Part shown: positions 9,684 through 18,780 of the stretch, one piece after another | Position numbering within the stretch: position 1 is the first letter of the stretch | Layout: the number at the start of each line of letters is the position of its first letter | NCBI RefSeq assembly: GCF_030538285.1 | Contig: NZ_JAUNUG010000005.1 | Coordinates: forward strand, 24,651-88,650 | Source of the DNA: Corynebacterium sp. | GTDB taxonomy: Bacteria; Actinomycetota; Actinomycetes; Mycobacteriales; Mycobacteriaceae | Direction: 5' to 3' | Length of the DNA: 64,000 nucleotides | Notes under the pieces: model-generated | What the model was told of the DNA's origin: nothing | The model's input: only the letters and a program-made list of their open reading frames with translations | The model's database searches: none | Translations under genes and position numbers: made by a program

Positions 9684-11873
9684 GTGAGCACCAACCACGA
9701 GATCGCCCACGAGCAGGATTATGTGGACGACCTCTTCGCGCGTCTTGACGCCGAGGTCGCCGCCGCCAACGAACGCCTCCGCCAGGTGCAGCTGGAGGTT
9801 GACCCCGCCAACCCCGACGCAGACGCACTCATCCGCCGCGAAACCGAGTACCACGGCCTCAACGCCAAGCTCGACCGCCTGAACCTGGCTCAGCTGGGTC
9901 TGGTCTTCGGGCGCATCGACATCGAGGATCCGGCCACCGAGCCCGAGAATCCGGTCCCCGGCCACCCGGAGTTGGATCGCCGCTACATAGGCCGGATGGG
10001 CCTCGATGTCCGCGAGGAGGGCTACCGCACCCTGCTGTTGGACTGGCGCGTCCCCATGGCCCGCCCCTTCTACCTGGCCACCACCGCGCAGCCGGAGGGC
10101 GTGCACCTGCGCCGCCACATCCGCACGACGGGCCGGGAGGTCACCGGTATCGACGATGAGTGGCTCTCAGGCCCCGGTGCCGGGGACGATCGCGCGGGCG
10201 TCGGCAGTGAATCAGCACTGTTCCAGGCGATGCAGGCAGCCCGCACGGGCCACATGAAGTCGATCGTGGAGACGATCCAGCGGGAGCAGGACCTCATCAT
10301 CCGCGACGACACCCGCGGCGTCATGGTCGTCGAAGGCGGCCCCGGCACCGGCAAAACGGCCGTCGCGCTGCACCGCGTCGCCTACCTTCTCTATACCGCG
10401 CGCGAACAACTATCGAAGACCGGCGTGCTCATCGTCGGCCCCAACTCAACGTTCCTCGAGTACATCTCCCGCGTGCTCCCGGAACTCGGCGAAACGGGCG
10501 TCGTGCTCTCAACGATCGGCGACCTCTACCCCGGCGTGTCCGGCACCGCCCCGGAATCCCTCCTGACCCGCGAGGTCAAGGGTTCGGAGGAGATGGTCAC
10601 CATCCTCCGCGAAGCCGTCCGCGCGTACCAGATACTTCCCGACGCCCCCGTCGAACTCACCCACGGCTCGCTTCGCCTGCTTATCGACGCCCCCCTCGTC
10701 AAAGCCGCCCGCACCCGCGCCCGCCGCTCGCGCCGCCCCCACAACGAGGCCCGGGCCGTCTTCGCCGAGCACCTCATCGACCTACTGGCGGAGCAGCTCG
10801 CCGAGAGCATCGGCGCCGACCCCCTGGGCGGGGCAAACCTGCTTTCCCGGGCGGACATCGATCAGTTGCATGATGATCTGGCGGAGGAGGCGGGCGTCGA
10901 GAAGCTCGTGGAGGATTTCTGGCCCGAGCTCACCCCGGAAGGCGTGCTGCGTGGGCTGCTGGAATCCCCGGAGGCGATCGATGTCGCTGCTGCAGGTTAC
11001 GACGACGAGACCCGGGCGGCTCTGCTCCGTCCGGAAGGCTCGCCGTGGGCGGCCTCCGATGCCGCGCTGCTCGACGAGCTCGCCGTCCTCATCGGCCTCT
11101 CCGACCTCGACGAGGATGCCGCCACCACCGAGGACGACATCGAGGACGCCCAGGATCTGCTCGACATCCTCGAGTCCTCGGCCTCCGTCGACGACGATGA
11201 CCTCGGCGACATCTTCGACGCCGAGCACCTCGCCGCCGGTGACGTCATCGACGCCCGCACCCTCGCCCAACGCCAGCTCATCCGCGATTCCCGCTCCACC
11301 GCCGAACGCGCCCGCGAGGACCTGCAATGGGCCTACGGCCACGTCATCGTCGACGAAGCACAGGAACTCTCCCCCATGGAATGGCGGATGGTGTTCCGCC
11401 GCAGCCCCGCCCGCTGGATGACGCTGGTCGGCGACACCGCGCAGACCGGCTCCCCCGCCGGCGTCGACACCTGGGCCGCCACGTTGGAGCCCTACGTGGG
11501 CACACGTTTCCGCCACCACGAGCTCACGGTCAACTACCGGACCCCCGTGGAGATCATGGAGGTGGCCAACGAGGTGCTCGGCGTCATTGACCCTACGGCG
11601 ACGCCGGCGGTAGCCATCCGCGAATCGGGGCACGAGGTCGCGTGGCTGCCCGCCGGCACCATCCCCGAGGTGCGTGACGACGGCCTCACCCAGGTCATCA
11701 CCCCCTCCAACGTCTCAGAGATCAAGGGCCTGGAGTTCGACCACGTCATCGTCCTCGACCCCGCTCGCATCGTCGAGCAATCGCCCCAGGGCTGGCAGGA
11801 CTTCTACGTCGCGGTCACCCGCGCGACGCAGACGCTGACTGTTGTGGGTGAGTGGCCGGTGCCCCACGAGTAA
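9684..11873 (+). CDS. HelD/HelR-type RNA polymerase-associated ATPase (UvrD-like helicase fold)
   Basis: A 729-aa SF1-like ATPase. The N-terminal coiled coil (residues about 5-75), then YIGRMGLDV and LLLDWRVPMARPFY, mark the HelD family. Walker A is GGPGTGKTAVALHR near residue 217, and later motifs include VIVDEAQELSP, LVGDTAQTG, VNYRTP and VAVTRATQTLTVVG. HelD proteins dislodge RNA polymerase from DNA for recycling; the actinobacterial HelR branch can also protect against rifamycins. A long acidic insert (roughly residues 470-510, rich in Asp/Glu) precedes the second RecA-like domain. GTG start at 9684 behind AGGAGGT. A long inverted repeat lies upstream and hairpins follow. Confidence 0.88.
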   Translation: MSTNHEIAHEQDYVDDLFARLDAEVAAANERLRQVQLEVDPANPDADALIRRETEYHGLNAKLDRLNLAQLGLVFGRIDIEDPATEPENPVPGHPELDRRYIGRMGLDVREEGYRTLLLDWRVPMARPFYLATTAQPEGVHLRRHIRTTGREVTGIDDEWLSGPGAGDDRAGVGSESALFQAMQAARTGHMKSIVETIQREQDLIIRDDTRGVMVVEGGPGTGKTAVALHRVAYLLYTAREQLSKTGVLIVGPNSTFLEYISRVLPELGETGVVLSTIGDLYPGVSGTAPESLLTREVKGSEEMVTILREAVRAYQILPDAPVELTHGSLRLLIDAPLVKAARTRARRSRRPHNEARAVFAEHLIDLLAEQLAESIGADPLGGANLLSRADIDQLHDDLAEEAGVEKLVEDFWPELTPEGVLRGLLESPEAIDVAAAGYDDETRAALLRPEGSPWAASDAALLDELAVLIGLSDLDEDAATTEDDIEDAQDLLDILESSASVDDDDLGDIFDAEHLAAGDVIDARTLAQRQLIRDSRSTAERAREDLQWAYGHVIVDEAQELSPMEWRMVFRRSPARWMTLVGDTAQTGSPAGVDTWAATLEPYVGTRFRHHELTVNYRTPVEIMEVANEVLGVIDPTATPAVAIRESGHEVAWLPAGTIPEVRDDGLTQVITPSNVSEIKGLEFDHVIVLDPARIVEQSPQGWQDFYVAVTRATQTLTVVGEWPVPHE

Positions 11874-11885
11874 CAGGGGCGTTGA

Positions 11886-11919
11886 GTACTTACCGGTGGT
11901 TTGAACCACCGGTAAGTAC
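11886..11919. repeat. 34-bp near-perfect palindrome after the HelD-like gene
   Basis: Arms 11886-11901 (GTACTTACCGGTGGTT) and 11904-11919 (AACCACCGGTAAGTAC) are exact complements separated by two bases. No U-tract follows on either strand. It starts 13 nt after the helicase stop codon and could act as a transcript-stabilising hairpin or an operator. Confidence 0.75.
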
Positions 11920-11953
11920 GCAAAGGCCCCGTAAGAGCGGTGACATAACGCCA

Positions 11954-11984
11954 AGCGGCCCCGGAACGAGGTTCCGGGGCCGCT
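11954..11984. terminator. GC-rich hairpin between convergent HelD-like and usp genes, probable bidirectional terminator
   Basis: AGCGGCCCCGGAAC (11954-11967) pairs with GTTCCGGGGCCGCT (11971-11984) over a 3-nt loop, a 14-bp perfect stem. It lies between two convergent genes. A dispersed motif copy (11992-12003) sits directly beside it, as at 283-294, followed by a short T-run at 12004. Confidence 0.7.
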
Positions 11985-12006
11985 GAAGCGGGCGTCGATA
12001 AGCTTT

Positions 12007-12447
12007 TTAGTCGACGGTGTGGACGATCATGACGTCACAGTCGGACTGGCGGGCGACATCGGCCGGGACGGAACCCAGCAGGCGGCCGGTCAGGGAGTTG
12101 ATGCCACGGTTACCCACGACGAGCAGGTCCGCGTTGTTGTCGTTGACGATAGCCATGAGCGCCTCGACCGGGGTGCCCGGGCGGACGGCCTTCTCGATCT
12201 TGGTGGCGCCAGCGGACTTGGCTGCCTCCTCGCCGGCGGCGAGGTTCTTCTGTGCGGTTTCGTCACCGAGGATGGTGACGGAATCCTGGCGCAGGGTCTT
12301 GGACGCGTCCTCGTCGTTCTCGTAGTAGGCGCAACCGATGATGAGGGTGGCGTCGAAAGCGGCAGCGATGGCGCCAGCGCGCTCCACAGCCAGCAGGGAG
12401 GACTTGGAGCCGTCCGTGCCGACAACAATCTTCTGGTAAGTGCTCAT
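12007..12447 (-). CDS. Universal stress protein family
   Basis: A 146-aa single UspA domain. It starts with KIVVGTDGSKSS and ends with the nucleotide-binding pattern VVGNRGINSLTGRLLGSVP (Gly-x2-Gly-x9-Gly-Ser type), so it probably binds ATP. Usp proteins help cells survive starvation and stress; the specific role is unknown. A close paralogue (12511-12966) lies just upstream in the same direction with a 63-nt gap, pointing to a tandem duplication. Confidence 0.92.
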   Translation of the reverse strand: MSTYQKIVVGTDGSKSSLLAVERAGAIAAAFDATLIIGCAYYENDEDASKTLRQDSVTILGDETAQKNLAAGEEAAKSAGATKIEKAVRPGTPVEALMAIVNDNNADLLVVGNRGINSLTGRLLGSVPADVARQSDCDVMIVHTVD

Positions 12448-12510
12448 GGACCTGTCGGAACCTTTCCTCGGGAGTAATTCGTTGCCCGCCAGTTTAACAA
12501 CGATTGTCGT

Positions 12511-12966
12511 CTAAAACCGGCGCTGTGCCGTATTCACGAGCATGACGTTGACCGTGGAGTTACGCACGACCTCGGTGGGGATGTTGCCGAAGACACGTCC
12601 CGAGAGCGTATTCACGCCCTTATTGCCGATGACCAGCAGTTCCACACCCAGCTCCGCGACCGCCTTGGTGAGCGCGGCGGCGGGGGCACCCGAGATCTTG
12701 CGCAGCTCGATGCGGGTGGCACCCTCTTCTTCAGCGACCTTCTGCGCGTCGCGGAGGTGCTCGTCGGCGACATCCTCCTCCACGATCGGGAGGGAGGACA
12801 CGTCGGAGTGCGGGGAATTGAGCAGCGAACCCGAGGCCGAGTACCAGGCGGCCATGATGATCAGCTCGGCGTCGTAGGCGCGGGCCAGGCTGGCGGCGGC
12901 GCGGACGGCTTCGAGGGAGGAATCGGAACCATCGGTCCCCACAGCGATCTTGGTGTAATTGATCAT
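12511..12966 (-). CDS. Universal stress protein family (second copy)
   Basis: A 151-aa UspA domain with KIAVGTDGSDSS at the N-terminus and VIGNKGVNTLSGRVFGNIP near the C-terminus, the ATP-binding type loop. It lies 9 nt downstream of uvrB in the same direction and is probably co-transcribed with it, which would link its expression to DNA-repair transcription. Paralogue of 12007-12447. Confidence 0.92.
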   Translation of the reverse strand: MINYTKIAVGTDGSDSSLEAVRAAASLARAYDAELIIMAAWYSASGSLLNSPHSDVSSLPIVEEDVADEHLRDAQKVAEEEGATRIELRKISGAPAAALTKAVAELGVELLVIGNKGVNTLSGRVFGNIPTEVVRNSTVNVMLVNTAQRRF

Positions 12967-12975
12967 ACGAACACC

Positions 12976-15063
12976 TTACATCCCGACGTCCTTGATGCCA
13001 CGCAGCTCCTTCTTCAGTTCCAGGATTTCATCGCGCAGGCGCCCGGCCAGCTCGAACTTGAGCTCGCGGGCGGCGGCGCCCATTTGGGCGGTGAGATCGT
13101 CGATAAGCTTCTGTACCTGCTCAGCGGGCATGTCCTCCACGTTCCGCGTCTCGACGACCGCCACATCCCCCACCTCGCCAGAATCCGAGGTCTCGTAGAC
13201 CTGGTCGAGGATGTCGGCGATCTTCTTACGCAGCGGCTGCGGGTCGATCCCGTGTTCTTCGTTGTAGGCGATCTGCTTCTCGCGGCGCCGCTCAGTCTCC
13301 TCGATGGCGTGCTGCATCGAGTCGGTGATCTTGTCGGCGTACATGATGACCTCACCGGAGACGTTTCGGGCCGCGCGGCCGATGGTCTGGATGAGCGAGG
13401 TAGCCGAGCGCAGAAAACCTTCCTTGTCGGCATCCAGGATGGCCACCAGCGACACTTCCGGCAGATCGAGGCCCTCGCGCAGGAGGTTGATACCGACGAG
13501 GACGTCGAACTCGCCGAGACGCAGCTGGCGGAGCAGCTCGACGCGCTGCAGTGTGTCGATATCTGAGTGCAGGTAGCGGACCTTGACGCCGTTCTCCAGG
13601 AGATAGTCAGTGAGGTCCTCGGCCATCTTCTTGGTCAAGGTGGTCACCAGGACGCGTTCGTTCTTGGCGGTGCGCTCGCGGATCTCATGGATGAGGTCGT
13701 CGATTTGGCCCTGCGTCGGCTTGACGGTGACCTTCGGGTCGACCAGCCCGGTCGGGCGGATGACCTGCTCGACGAACTCGCCACCGGAGGCCGCCATTTC
13801 GTAGTTGCCCGGGGTCGCGGAGAGGTAGACGGTCTGACCGACGCGCGCCTCGAACTCCTCCCACGTCAACGGGCGGTTGTCCATGGCGGACGGCAGGCGG
13901 AAACCGAACTCCACCAGGTTGCGCTTGCGCGACATATCACCCTCGAACATGCCGCCGATCTGCGGGACGGTGACGTGCGACTCGTCGATAATAGTGAGGA
14001 AGTCCTCGGGGAAATAGTCAATGAGCGTGGCGGGCGCGGTGCCGGGGCCGCGGCCGTCGATATGCCTCGAATAGTTCTCGATGCCCGAGCAGAAGCCGAC
14101 CTGCTCAATCATCTCCAGGTCGTATTCGGTGCGCATACGCAGGCGCTGCGCCTCCAACAGCTTGCCGCGGTTCTCCAGATCGGCGAGACGCTCGGCGAGC
14201 TCTTCCTTGATGTCCGCGACGGCCTTTTCCATGCGCTCCGGCCCGGCGACGTAGTGCGTCGCCGGGAAGATCCGAACCTCGTCCACCTGGCGGATCGCAT
14301 CACCGGTCAGCGGATGGATGTAGTACAGGGCATCAATCTCGTCACCGAAGAACTCAACGCGCACCGCCAGCTCCTCGTACGCAGGGATGATGTCGACGGT
14401 ATCGCCCTTCACTCGGAAGGTGCCGCGCTGGAAAGCGATGTCATTGCGGTCATACTGGATGTCCACCAGCAGGCGCAGGAAACGGTCACGCTCGACTTCC
14501 TCCCCCACCGCGAGCACCACCGAGCGGTCGAGGTAGGACTGTGGGGTGCCCAGGCCATAAATGCAGGACACGGAGGAGACGACCACGACGTCGCGACGGC
14601 TCAGGAGGGACGACGTCGCCGAGTGACGCAGACGCTCCACGTCCTCATTGATCGACGAGTCCTTCTCAATGTAGGTGTCCGTCTGCGCGATATACGCCTC
14701 CGGCTGGTAGTAGTCGTAATAACTGACGAAGTACTCCACCGAGTTGTTCGGCAACAGCTGCCGTAGCTCATTCGCCAGCTGCGCTGCCAGGGTCTTGTTA
14801 GGCGCCATGACCAGCGTCGGGCGCTGCTGCTTCTCGATCAACCACGCCGCCGTCGCCGACTTACCCGTACCCGTTGCACCGAGCAGGACCACGTCACGCT
14901 CGCCGCGCGAGAGCCGCTCGTCGAGTTCCTTGATCGCGGTCGGCTGGTCACCCGCCGGCTGGTAGTCGGAGATGACCTCGAATTGCCCGTCACTGCGCTC
15001 GATCTCGCCCACCGGGCGGTGCTCCGAGTGCGAGAGGACGGGTTGTTCTGCTGCAAAAGCCAT
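12976..15063 (-). CDS. uvrB: Excinuclease ABC subunit B
   Basis: A 695-aa UvrB helicase-like subunit that verifies damage and recruits UvrC. Features: Walker [14 protein letters not shown], the beta-hairpin region [11 protein letters not shown], the DE-box DESHVTVPQ, helicase motif [22 protein letters not shown] cut across motifs V and VI with QTIGRAARN, and a C-terminal UVR domain ([19 protein letters not shown]). The start ATG at 15063 gives [18 protein letters not shown]; an upstream in-frame extension to 15141 is unlikely. Followed at 9 nt by a universal stress gene. Confidence 0.97.
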   Translation of the reverse strand: MAFAAEQPVLSHSEHRPVGEIERSDGQFEVISDYQPAGDQPTAIKELDERLSRGERDVVLLGATGTGKSATAAWLIEKQQRPTLVMAPNKTLAAQLANELRQLLPNNSVEYFVSYYDYYQPEAYIAQTDTYIEKDSSINEDVERLRHSATSSLLSRRDVVVVSSVSCIYGLGTPQSYLDRSVVLAVGEEVERDRFLRLLVDIQYDRNDIAFQRGTFRVKGDTVDIIPAYEELAVRVEFFGDEIDALYYIHPLTGDAIRQVDEVRIFPATHYVAGPERMEKAVADIKEELAERLADLENRGKLLEAQRLRMRTEYDLEMIEQVGFCSGIENYSRHIDGRGPGTAPATLIDYFPEDFLTIIDESHVTVPQIGGMFEGDMSRKRNLVEFGFRLPSAMDNRPLTWEEFEARVGQTVYLSATPGNYEMAASGGEFVEQVIRPTGLVDPKVTVKPTQGQIDDLIHEIRERTAKNERVLVTTLTKKMAEDLTDYLLENGVKVRYLHSDIDTLQRVELLRQLRLGEFDVLVGINLLREGLDLPEVSLVAILDADKEGFLRSATSLIQTIGRAARNVSGEVIMYADKITDSMQHAIEETERRREKQIAYNEEHGIDPQPLRKKIADILDQVYETSDSGEVGDVAVVETRNVEDMPAEQVQKLIDDLTAQMGAAARELKFELAGRLRDEILELKKELRGIKDVGM

Positions 15064-15160
15064 GCGTCCAGGGTACTCGCTCGTAGGAATGCTTATCGAC
15101 GCCCGCCTTCTCCCACCCAGGCCCCTTCCGGACAGGCCCACACCAGGTTACCGTGGCGAC

Positions 15161-15733
15161 ATGAGCCACATCACAGCAGTGCCCCGCATTCTCGGCGTCG
15201 CTCTCCTGGCGACGACGTTCGCCGCCTGCGTCGACGACAGCACCGATGCCACCCCGGAGACGGTCGAGGTAACGGTGACGGAGGAGGTCACGCTCTCCCC
15301 CACCCCCACTGGGCAGGATAACGAGTTCGGTATTCCGGGCAGCGCGTTCGTCGAGAAGATCGCGGCGGTCCCGGAGACCGACGCCGCACCCTTCGCCTCG
15401 AGCCTGACCATGCCGCAGCAGCCGGGCTGGCAGTTCGTCGGCCCGGACGGCACGTACTGCGAGATGTACTCGGAGGAATCCGTGCTGGCCATGTGCACCC
15501 ACCAGGGTGAGGGCGACTTCAACGCCGTATCTGTGCACCAGGGCGAGCCGGCCACCACGCACAACGTCAACCGCATCTTCATGGCGACGGAGAACACGCA
15601 GCCGCTGCAACCGGGTCAGCGAATTAAGACGGGCCCCGTCTCCTGCGCAGTGGCGGAAGGCGAGACCCGGGTGATGTGTGCAGTGGACTTCTACAGCTTC
15701 GCCGTCAGTACCGAGGGCGTCGAGCTCGGTTAG
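15161..15733 (+). CDS. Putative lipoprotein, function unknown
   Basis: A 190-aa secreted protein with a lipoprotein signal (ILGVALLATTFAAC, lipobox-like FAAC), a Thr/Glu-rich linker (VEVTVTEEVTLSPTPT) and a C-terminal domain with four cysteines (TYCEM, AMCTH, VSCAV, VMCAV) likely paired as disulfides. The domain resembles the exported domain of 2539-3174 in its small size, cysteine spacing and Gly/Asp-rich turns, but homology is not proven. Its stop overlaps the convergent nitrobindin-like gene stop by 3-4 nt. Confidence 0.8.
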   Translation: MSHITAVPRILGVALLATTFAACVDDSTDATPETVEVTVTEEVTLSPTPTGQDNEFGIPGSAFVEKIAAVPETDAAPFASSLTMPQQPGWQFVGPDGTYCEMYSEESVLAMCTHQGEGDFNAVSVHQGEPATTHNVNRIFMATENTQPLQPGQRIKTGPVSCAVAEGETRVMCAVDFYSFAVSTEGVELG

Positions 15734-16218
15734 AAGAACTTCGACAGGTCACTCACCAGGTGCTGCTGCATCTCCTGCCCGACGGCGGCCATGTCGAACT
15801 CGGTGTGCACCGAGGAGCGCAGCGCGTTGAAGACGTAGGTGCGGGTCGTGGCGTCGACCTGCTTGGCGGTCGGAGAGTTGAGGATCTCGGATTGTGCGAA
15901 GTGGAGGCGTAGGTTGCCGTTCTCCTCCTCCTCGTAGGTGCCCTGAAGCAGCTCGGTCTGACCGGTGGGCTGGGCGATGACGAACTCGAGGCGGTTCTCC
16001 CCGACCGGGCGGAGGAAGCCGAGCTCGGTGTGCATCGGCGCACCCTCCGGGCTGGCGGTCTTCTGCTCGTAGCGCAGGAACGGCTTGCCGGGGATCGCGT
16101 CGAAAGAGATCGTCTCGGTGTAGTCGAAGTCGGAGATCGTCGGGAAGTGGCCGCGGCCGAGGCCCTTCCAGGTGCTCACGATGGATTCGAGGGGCTGCAC
16201 AAGCGGGTGAAGGTTCAT
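15730..16218 (-). CDS. Nitrobindin-like (DUF1794/THAP4) heme-binding beta-barrel protein
   Basis: About 162 aa. The start contains WKGLGRGHFPTI, matching the nitrobindin signature W-x-G-x-G-x-G-x-(Y/F)PTI, followed by alternating beta strands (FLRYEQKT, LEFVIAQPTGQTELLQG) expected of the 10-stranded barrel. Mycobacterial relatives bind ferric heme and handle peroxynitrite or NO; this function is by family only. The start ATG at 16218 gives MNLHPLVQPLESIVSTW. Confidence 0.85.
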   Translation of the reverse strand: MNLHPLVQPLESIVSTWKGLGRGHFPTISDFDYTETISFDAIPGKPFLRYEQKTASPEGAPMHTELGFLRPVGENRLEFVIAQPTGQTELLQGTYEEEENGNLRLHFAQSEILNSPTAKQVDATTRTYVFNALRSSVHTEFDMAAVGQEMQQHLVSDLSKFF

Positions 16219-16419
16219 GGGCACGATGATAGGCGACAAACTGACCGCACGTTCAGGAAAAGGCGGCCGAAACAGCATCGAAGAGGACCCGGCAAGCATT
16301 AACGCAGGCGGCGTCAGAGGCTACATCCGGGTCCTCACCGCTTGGTACCGGAAGGACCAGAGGCGGCGTGACCCGAATGCTACCATGCCTTCCCCTACTC
16401 CCAGGGTGACCGTAGATCG

Positions 16420-17082
16420 GTGCTAACGGTGGTAGAGGATCTTTTCGAGATCCGAAATCGATGCGCCCATCACGATTCCGTGCTCAGATTCGACCCGAAT
16501 GTCGAGATCAAGAAGATCGCCAAACTGGCCAAGTGGATCGACAACGACGCGGGGCAATGGATTCTTGAGATCGAACAGGTGAGTTCAATTGCAGCTCAGA
16601 GACCGGTGCAGCCCCCGATGGACACGGCGATACTGGGCGATTCCAGTAAAGGGACATTCCTCGCCTACCAACGGGTGTCGGCTGTGATCAATGAAACGAG
16701 CCGAAAGATCGGGCCTGTCCGCTACTTGGGCTTCTACCACGGGAGAAGGATTGAACCCTTCTTTCCCGAGATCATCCGCATCGAGGTTCCCACTACCTGG
16801 AACCATTCCGTAGCCTCCGAACTGAAGAAGTCCCCCGATCCTGAGGCGGTCAGCTTCGGGAAGATCATGAGCTTCGGGCTCAACAACGGTTTTCCCGCGG
16901 GCAAGAACTATGAGGTCTACATCCTCACCGAGGAGTCTGCCTACGAGACGCTCCGCACCCTATCCGCCAGTCCCATCCACCATTACAAGGAAGGTCGCGG
17001 TTCCGCGTTCGTAAAGGGAGGGTTGCGCTACTTCGCCAGTTCCTCCCTAGTACATGCGACTGAAACCTCTGAACTGGTGTAG
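16420..17082 (+). CDS. Abi-like (HEPN) fragment fused to an unrecognised C-terminal region
   Basis: A 220-aa protein from GTG 16420; the frame is open back to 16372, where HAFPYSQGDRRSV extends the similarity. DLFEIRNRCAHHDSVL carries the RNxxAHH pattern of Abi_2/AbiD-F proteins (HEPN fold, Arg-x4-6-His RNase motif), but the N-terminal two-thirds of a normal Abi_2 protein is absent. Residues from about 70 onward (ILGDSSKGTF to the end) match nothing recognised. Codon choice is less GC-rich than in the neighbours (CGA, AAT, ATT, TGT are common), suggesting foreign origin. It may be a decayed phage-exclusion gene or a new fusion; no upstream promoter or ribosome site stands out. Confidence 0.6.
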   Translation: MLTVVEDLFEIRNRCAHHDSVLRFDPNVEIKKIAKLAKWIDNDAGQWILEIEQVSSIAAQRPVQPPMDTAILGDSSKGTFLAYQRVSAVINETSRKIGPVRYLGFYHGRRIEPFFPEIIRIEVPTTWNHSVASELKKSPDPEAVSFGKIMSFGLNNGFPAGKNYEVYILTEESAYETLRTLSASPIHHYKEGRGSAFVKGGLRYFASSSLVHATETSELV

Positions 17083-17097
17083 CTCAAAGCGCAGCCG

Positions 17098-17460
17098 CTA
17101 CACCAACTGCACGTGTGACTTTGCCTTCCATTCGAGCAGTTCCTCCTGGCCGCTTTCAGCCCACTGTCCGGCCAGTTCGGAGACGGCACCGTCGGAAAGC
17201 ACGGCCTCGAGGCATTGGCGGAGGCGCTCGCGGGTCTCCGGGGTGCGGAGGGTCTGCAGGTGCGATTCGTCGATGCCTTCGGGCACGTCACCGGCAGCCA
17301 GGTGTGCCAGGGCGATGATCATCGCGCCCTGGTCCGCCTCGATGTAGCGGTTGTTGACTCCGGGCAGTACCTCATCAAAGTAGATGTGGCCCTCACGGAT
17401 GTCGGCGAGCAGTTCCGCGGCGTCATCGTTGTCGAACGGTCCGGTGTTCCAGGTTCCCAT
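17098..17460 (-). CDS. DUF4259 family protein
   Basis: A 120-aa protein with the family hallmark MGTWNTGPFDNDDAAE, followed by acidic helices (LRQCLEAVLSDGAVSEL). Small DUF4259 proteins are common in Actinobacteria and often near toxin or immunity genes; function unknown. It converges on the Abi-like gene with a 15-bp gap. Full length. Confidence 0.88.
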   Translation of the reverse strand: MGTWNTGPFDNDDAAELLADIREGHIYFDEVLPGVNNRYIEADQGAMIIALAHLAAGDVPEGIDESHLQTLRTPETRERLRQCLEAVLSDGAVSELAGQWAESGQEELLEWKAKSHVQLV

Positions 17461-17480
17461 GCTGCACCACTGTAGTCGCC

Positions 17481-18203
17481 ATGCTTATCGACGTCCCGCG
17501 GGCCCTGTTCGCGGCCCTGTTCAGCACCGCTCTGCTCTCCGGCGCCCCGGCGCAGGCATCCAGCTTTTCGCTGTCTTCGATCGCTGCTCCGGACGACCCC
17601 CTCCCGGCCGCGGCCGCCTTCTCCGCGGACTACGCGGGAGACGATGAATTCCGGAGCGCGGCGCTCGTAGCGCTGCCTCCTGCCCATCACGGGCAGGTCA
17701 CCCTGGCACTCGACGCCCTCCATTCCCCAGTCGTCGACCCGGAGGCGGTCGCGGTCGACTCCCCGATCATCGTCCTCGGGGAGCGCCTCAACGAGGACGG
17801 TACTCTGCGCTCCAACCTCATCCACCGACTCGAGACGGCTCGGCAGCTGGCGCAGGCCCGCCCCGCGGTGCAGGTCGTGGTCACCGGTGGCCCCACGGGC
17901 CCCGGCGGCACCGAGGCCCACGCGATGCGTGACTGGCTTCTCCGTCACGGCATCACCGTCGCCCGGGTCGAGGACCGGTCCACCTCCACCGTCGACAGTG
18001 CCCGCTTCGCCCGCGAGTTGCTGCCCGCGGCCACGTCCGTCATAGTCGTGACCTCGGAGAACCATCTGCCACGGGCGGTCGTGGACTTCACCCTCGCTTT
18101 CGGCTCAGGGGTCGCGGGGCTCGGCTCCCCGGATGACCCACCGGAGGGCATGCGCGTTCCGAAGTGGACCTACCGCGACGCGGTGTTCTGGTTTCCGGAA
18201 TGA
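17481..18203 (+). CDS. YdcF/SanA-like (DUF218) exported protein
   Basis: A 240-aa protein. The N-terminal hydrophobic segment with APAQA looks like a Sec signal peptide. The DUF218 core follows: SPIIVLGERLNEDG, ETARQLAQ, VVVTGGPTGPGGTEAHAM, EDRSTSTVDSARFARELL, VIVVTSENHLPRA. DUF218 proteins act at the cell envelope; the biochemistry is unresolved. The dispersed motif (GCTTATCGACGT) begins at the third base of the ATG start codon and fills codons 2-4. The 3' end overlaps the convergent TetR gene by 34 nt. Confidence 0.82.
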   Translation: MLIDVPRALFAALFSTALLSGAPAQASSFSLSSIAAPDDPLPAAAAFSADYAGDDEFRSAALVALPPAHHGQVTLALDALHSPVVDPEAVAVDSPIIVLGERLNEDGTLRSNLIHRLETARQLAQARPAVQVVVTGGPTGPGGTEAHAMRDWLLRHGITVARVEDRSTSTVDSARFARELLPAATSVIVVTSENHLPRAVVDFTLAFGSGVAGLGSPDDPPEGMRVPKWTYRDAVFWFPE

Positions 18204-18763
18204 GAGGTCTCAGGGAGGAGGTCAGCCAGAATGCCTGGGACCGCATCCTCGGGGAGGTGCCCGGCGACAACCAGCGTGGCCAGCCCGTGGATGGCACTCC
18301 ACATCGCTGCGGCCCGGGTCGGCGCAGCTCCCGGCCATACTTCTTCGACCAGGGAGGACAGGAGATTTTCGTTGGCCGCGATGAGTGGCGCCATGCCGGG
18401 GGTCGGGGACCCCGGTTCGCAGATCTCAGGGTTGAAGATCGCGGAGAAACGGTTGGGGTGTCTCACGGCGTAGTGGACGTAGGCCTCACCGCAGGCCAAC
18501 AGGCGTTCTACTGCCCCACCGGCTTCCTTGTCCACGGCGCGGCGTTGGCCATCGAGGAGTTCCTGCTGGGACATCTCGGCGAGTCGCTTGAGTAGGCCTG
18601 TGCGGTCACCGAAGTGGTGGTAGGGGGCGTTGTGACTGACGCCCGCTGCGCGAGCGATGGCTCGCAAGGAGAGGGCCGCCGCTGACTGCGACTCCAGGAG
18701 CCCCATGGCTGCGGACTCGAGTGCGGTAGCGAGGTCACCGTGGTGATACGAACCGGTTGACAT
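18170..18763 (-). CDS. TetR/AcrR-family transcriptional regulator
   Basis: About 197 aa. The N-terminal TetR helix-turn-helix is clear: YHHGDLATALESAAMGLL, then LSLRAIARAAGVSHNAPYHHFGDRTGLL. The variable ligand-binding domain (residues about 75-197) includes a C-terminal TetR_C-like segment. It starts at ATG 18763, divergent from a quinone-reductase-like gene with 66 bp between them and an inverted repeat in that gap. It probably represses that gene and itself; the ligand is unknown. Confidence 0.9.
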   Translation of the reverse strand: MSTGSYHHGDLATALESAAMGLLESQSAAALSLRAIARAAGVSHNAPYHHFGDRTGLLKRLAEMSQQELLDGQRRAVDKEAGGAVERLLACGEAYVHYAVRHPNRFSAIFNPEICEPGSPTPGMAPLIAANENLLSSLVEEVWPGAAPTRAAAMWSAIHGLATLVVAGHLPEDAVPGILADLLPETSHSGNQNTASR

Positions 18764-18780
18764 GAGTCCCACATTAGGTA

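Noticed and set aside
12007..12966. Split single gene for the two universal stress proteins
   Set aside because: Each has its own start, complete domain and stop; they are paralogues.
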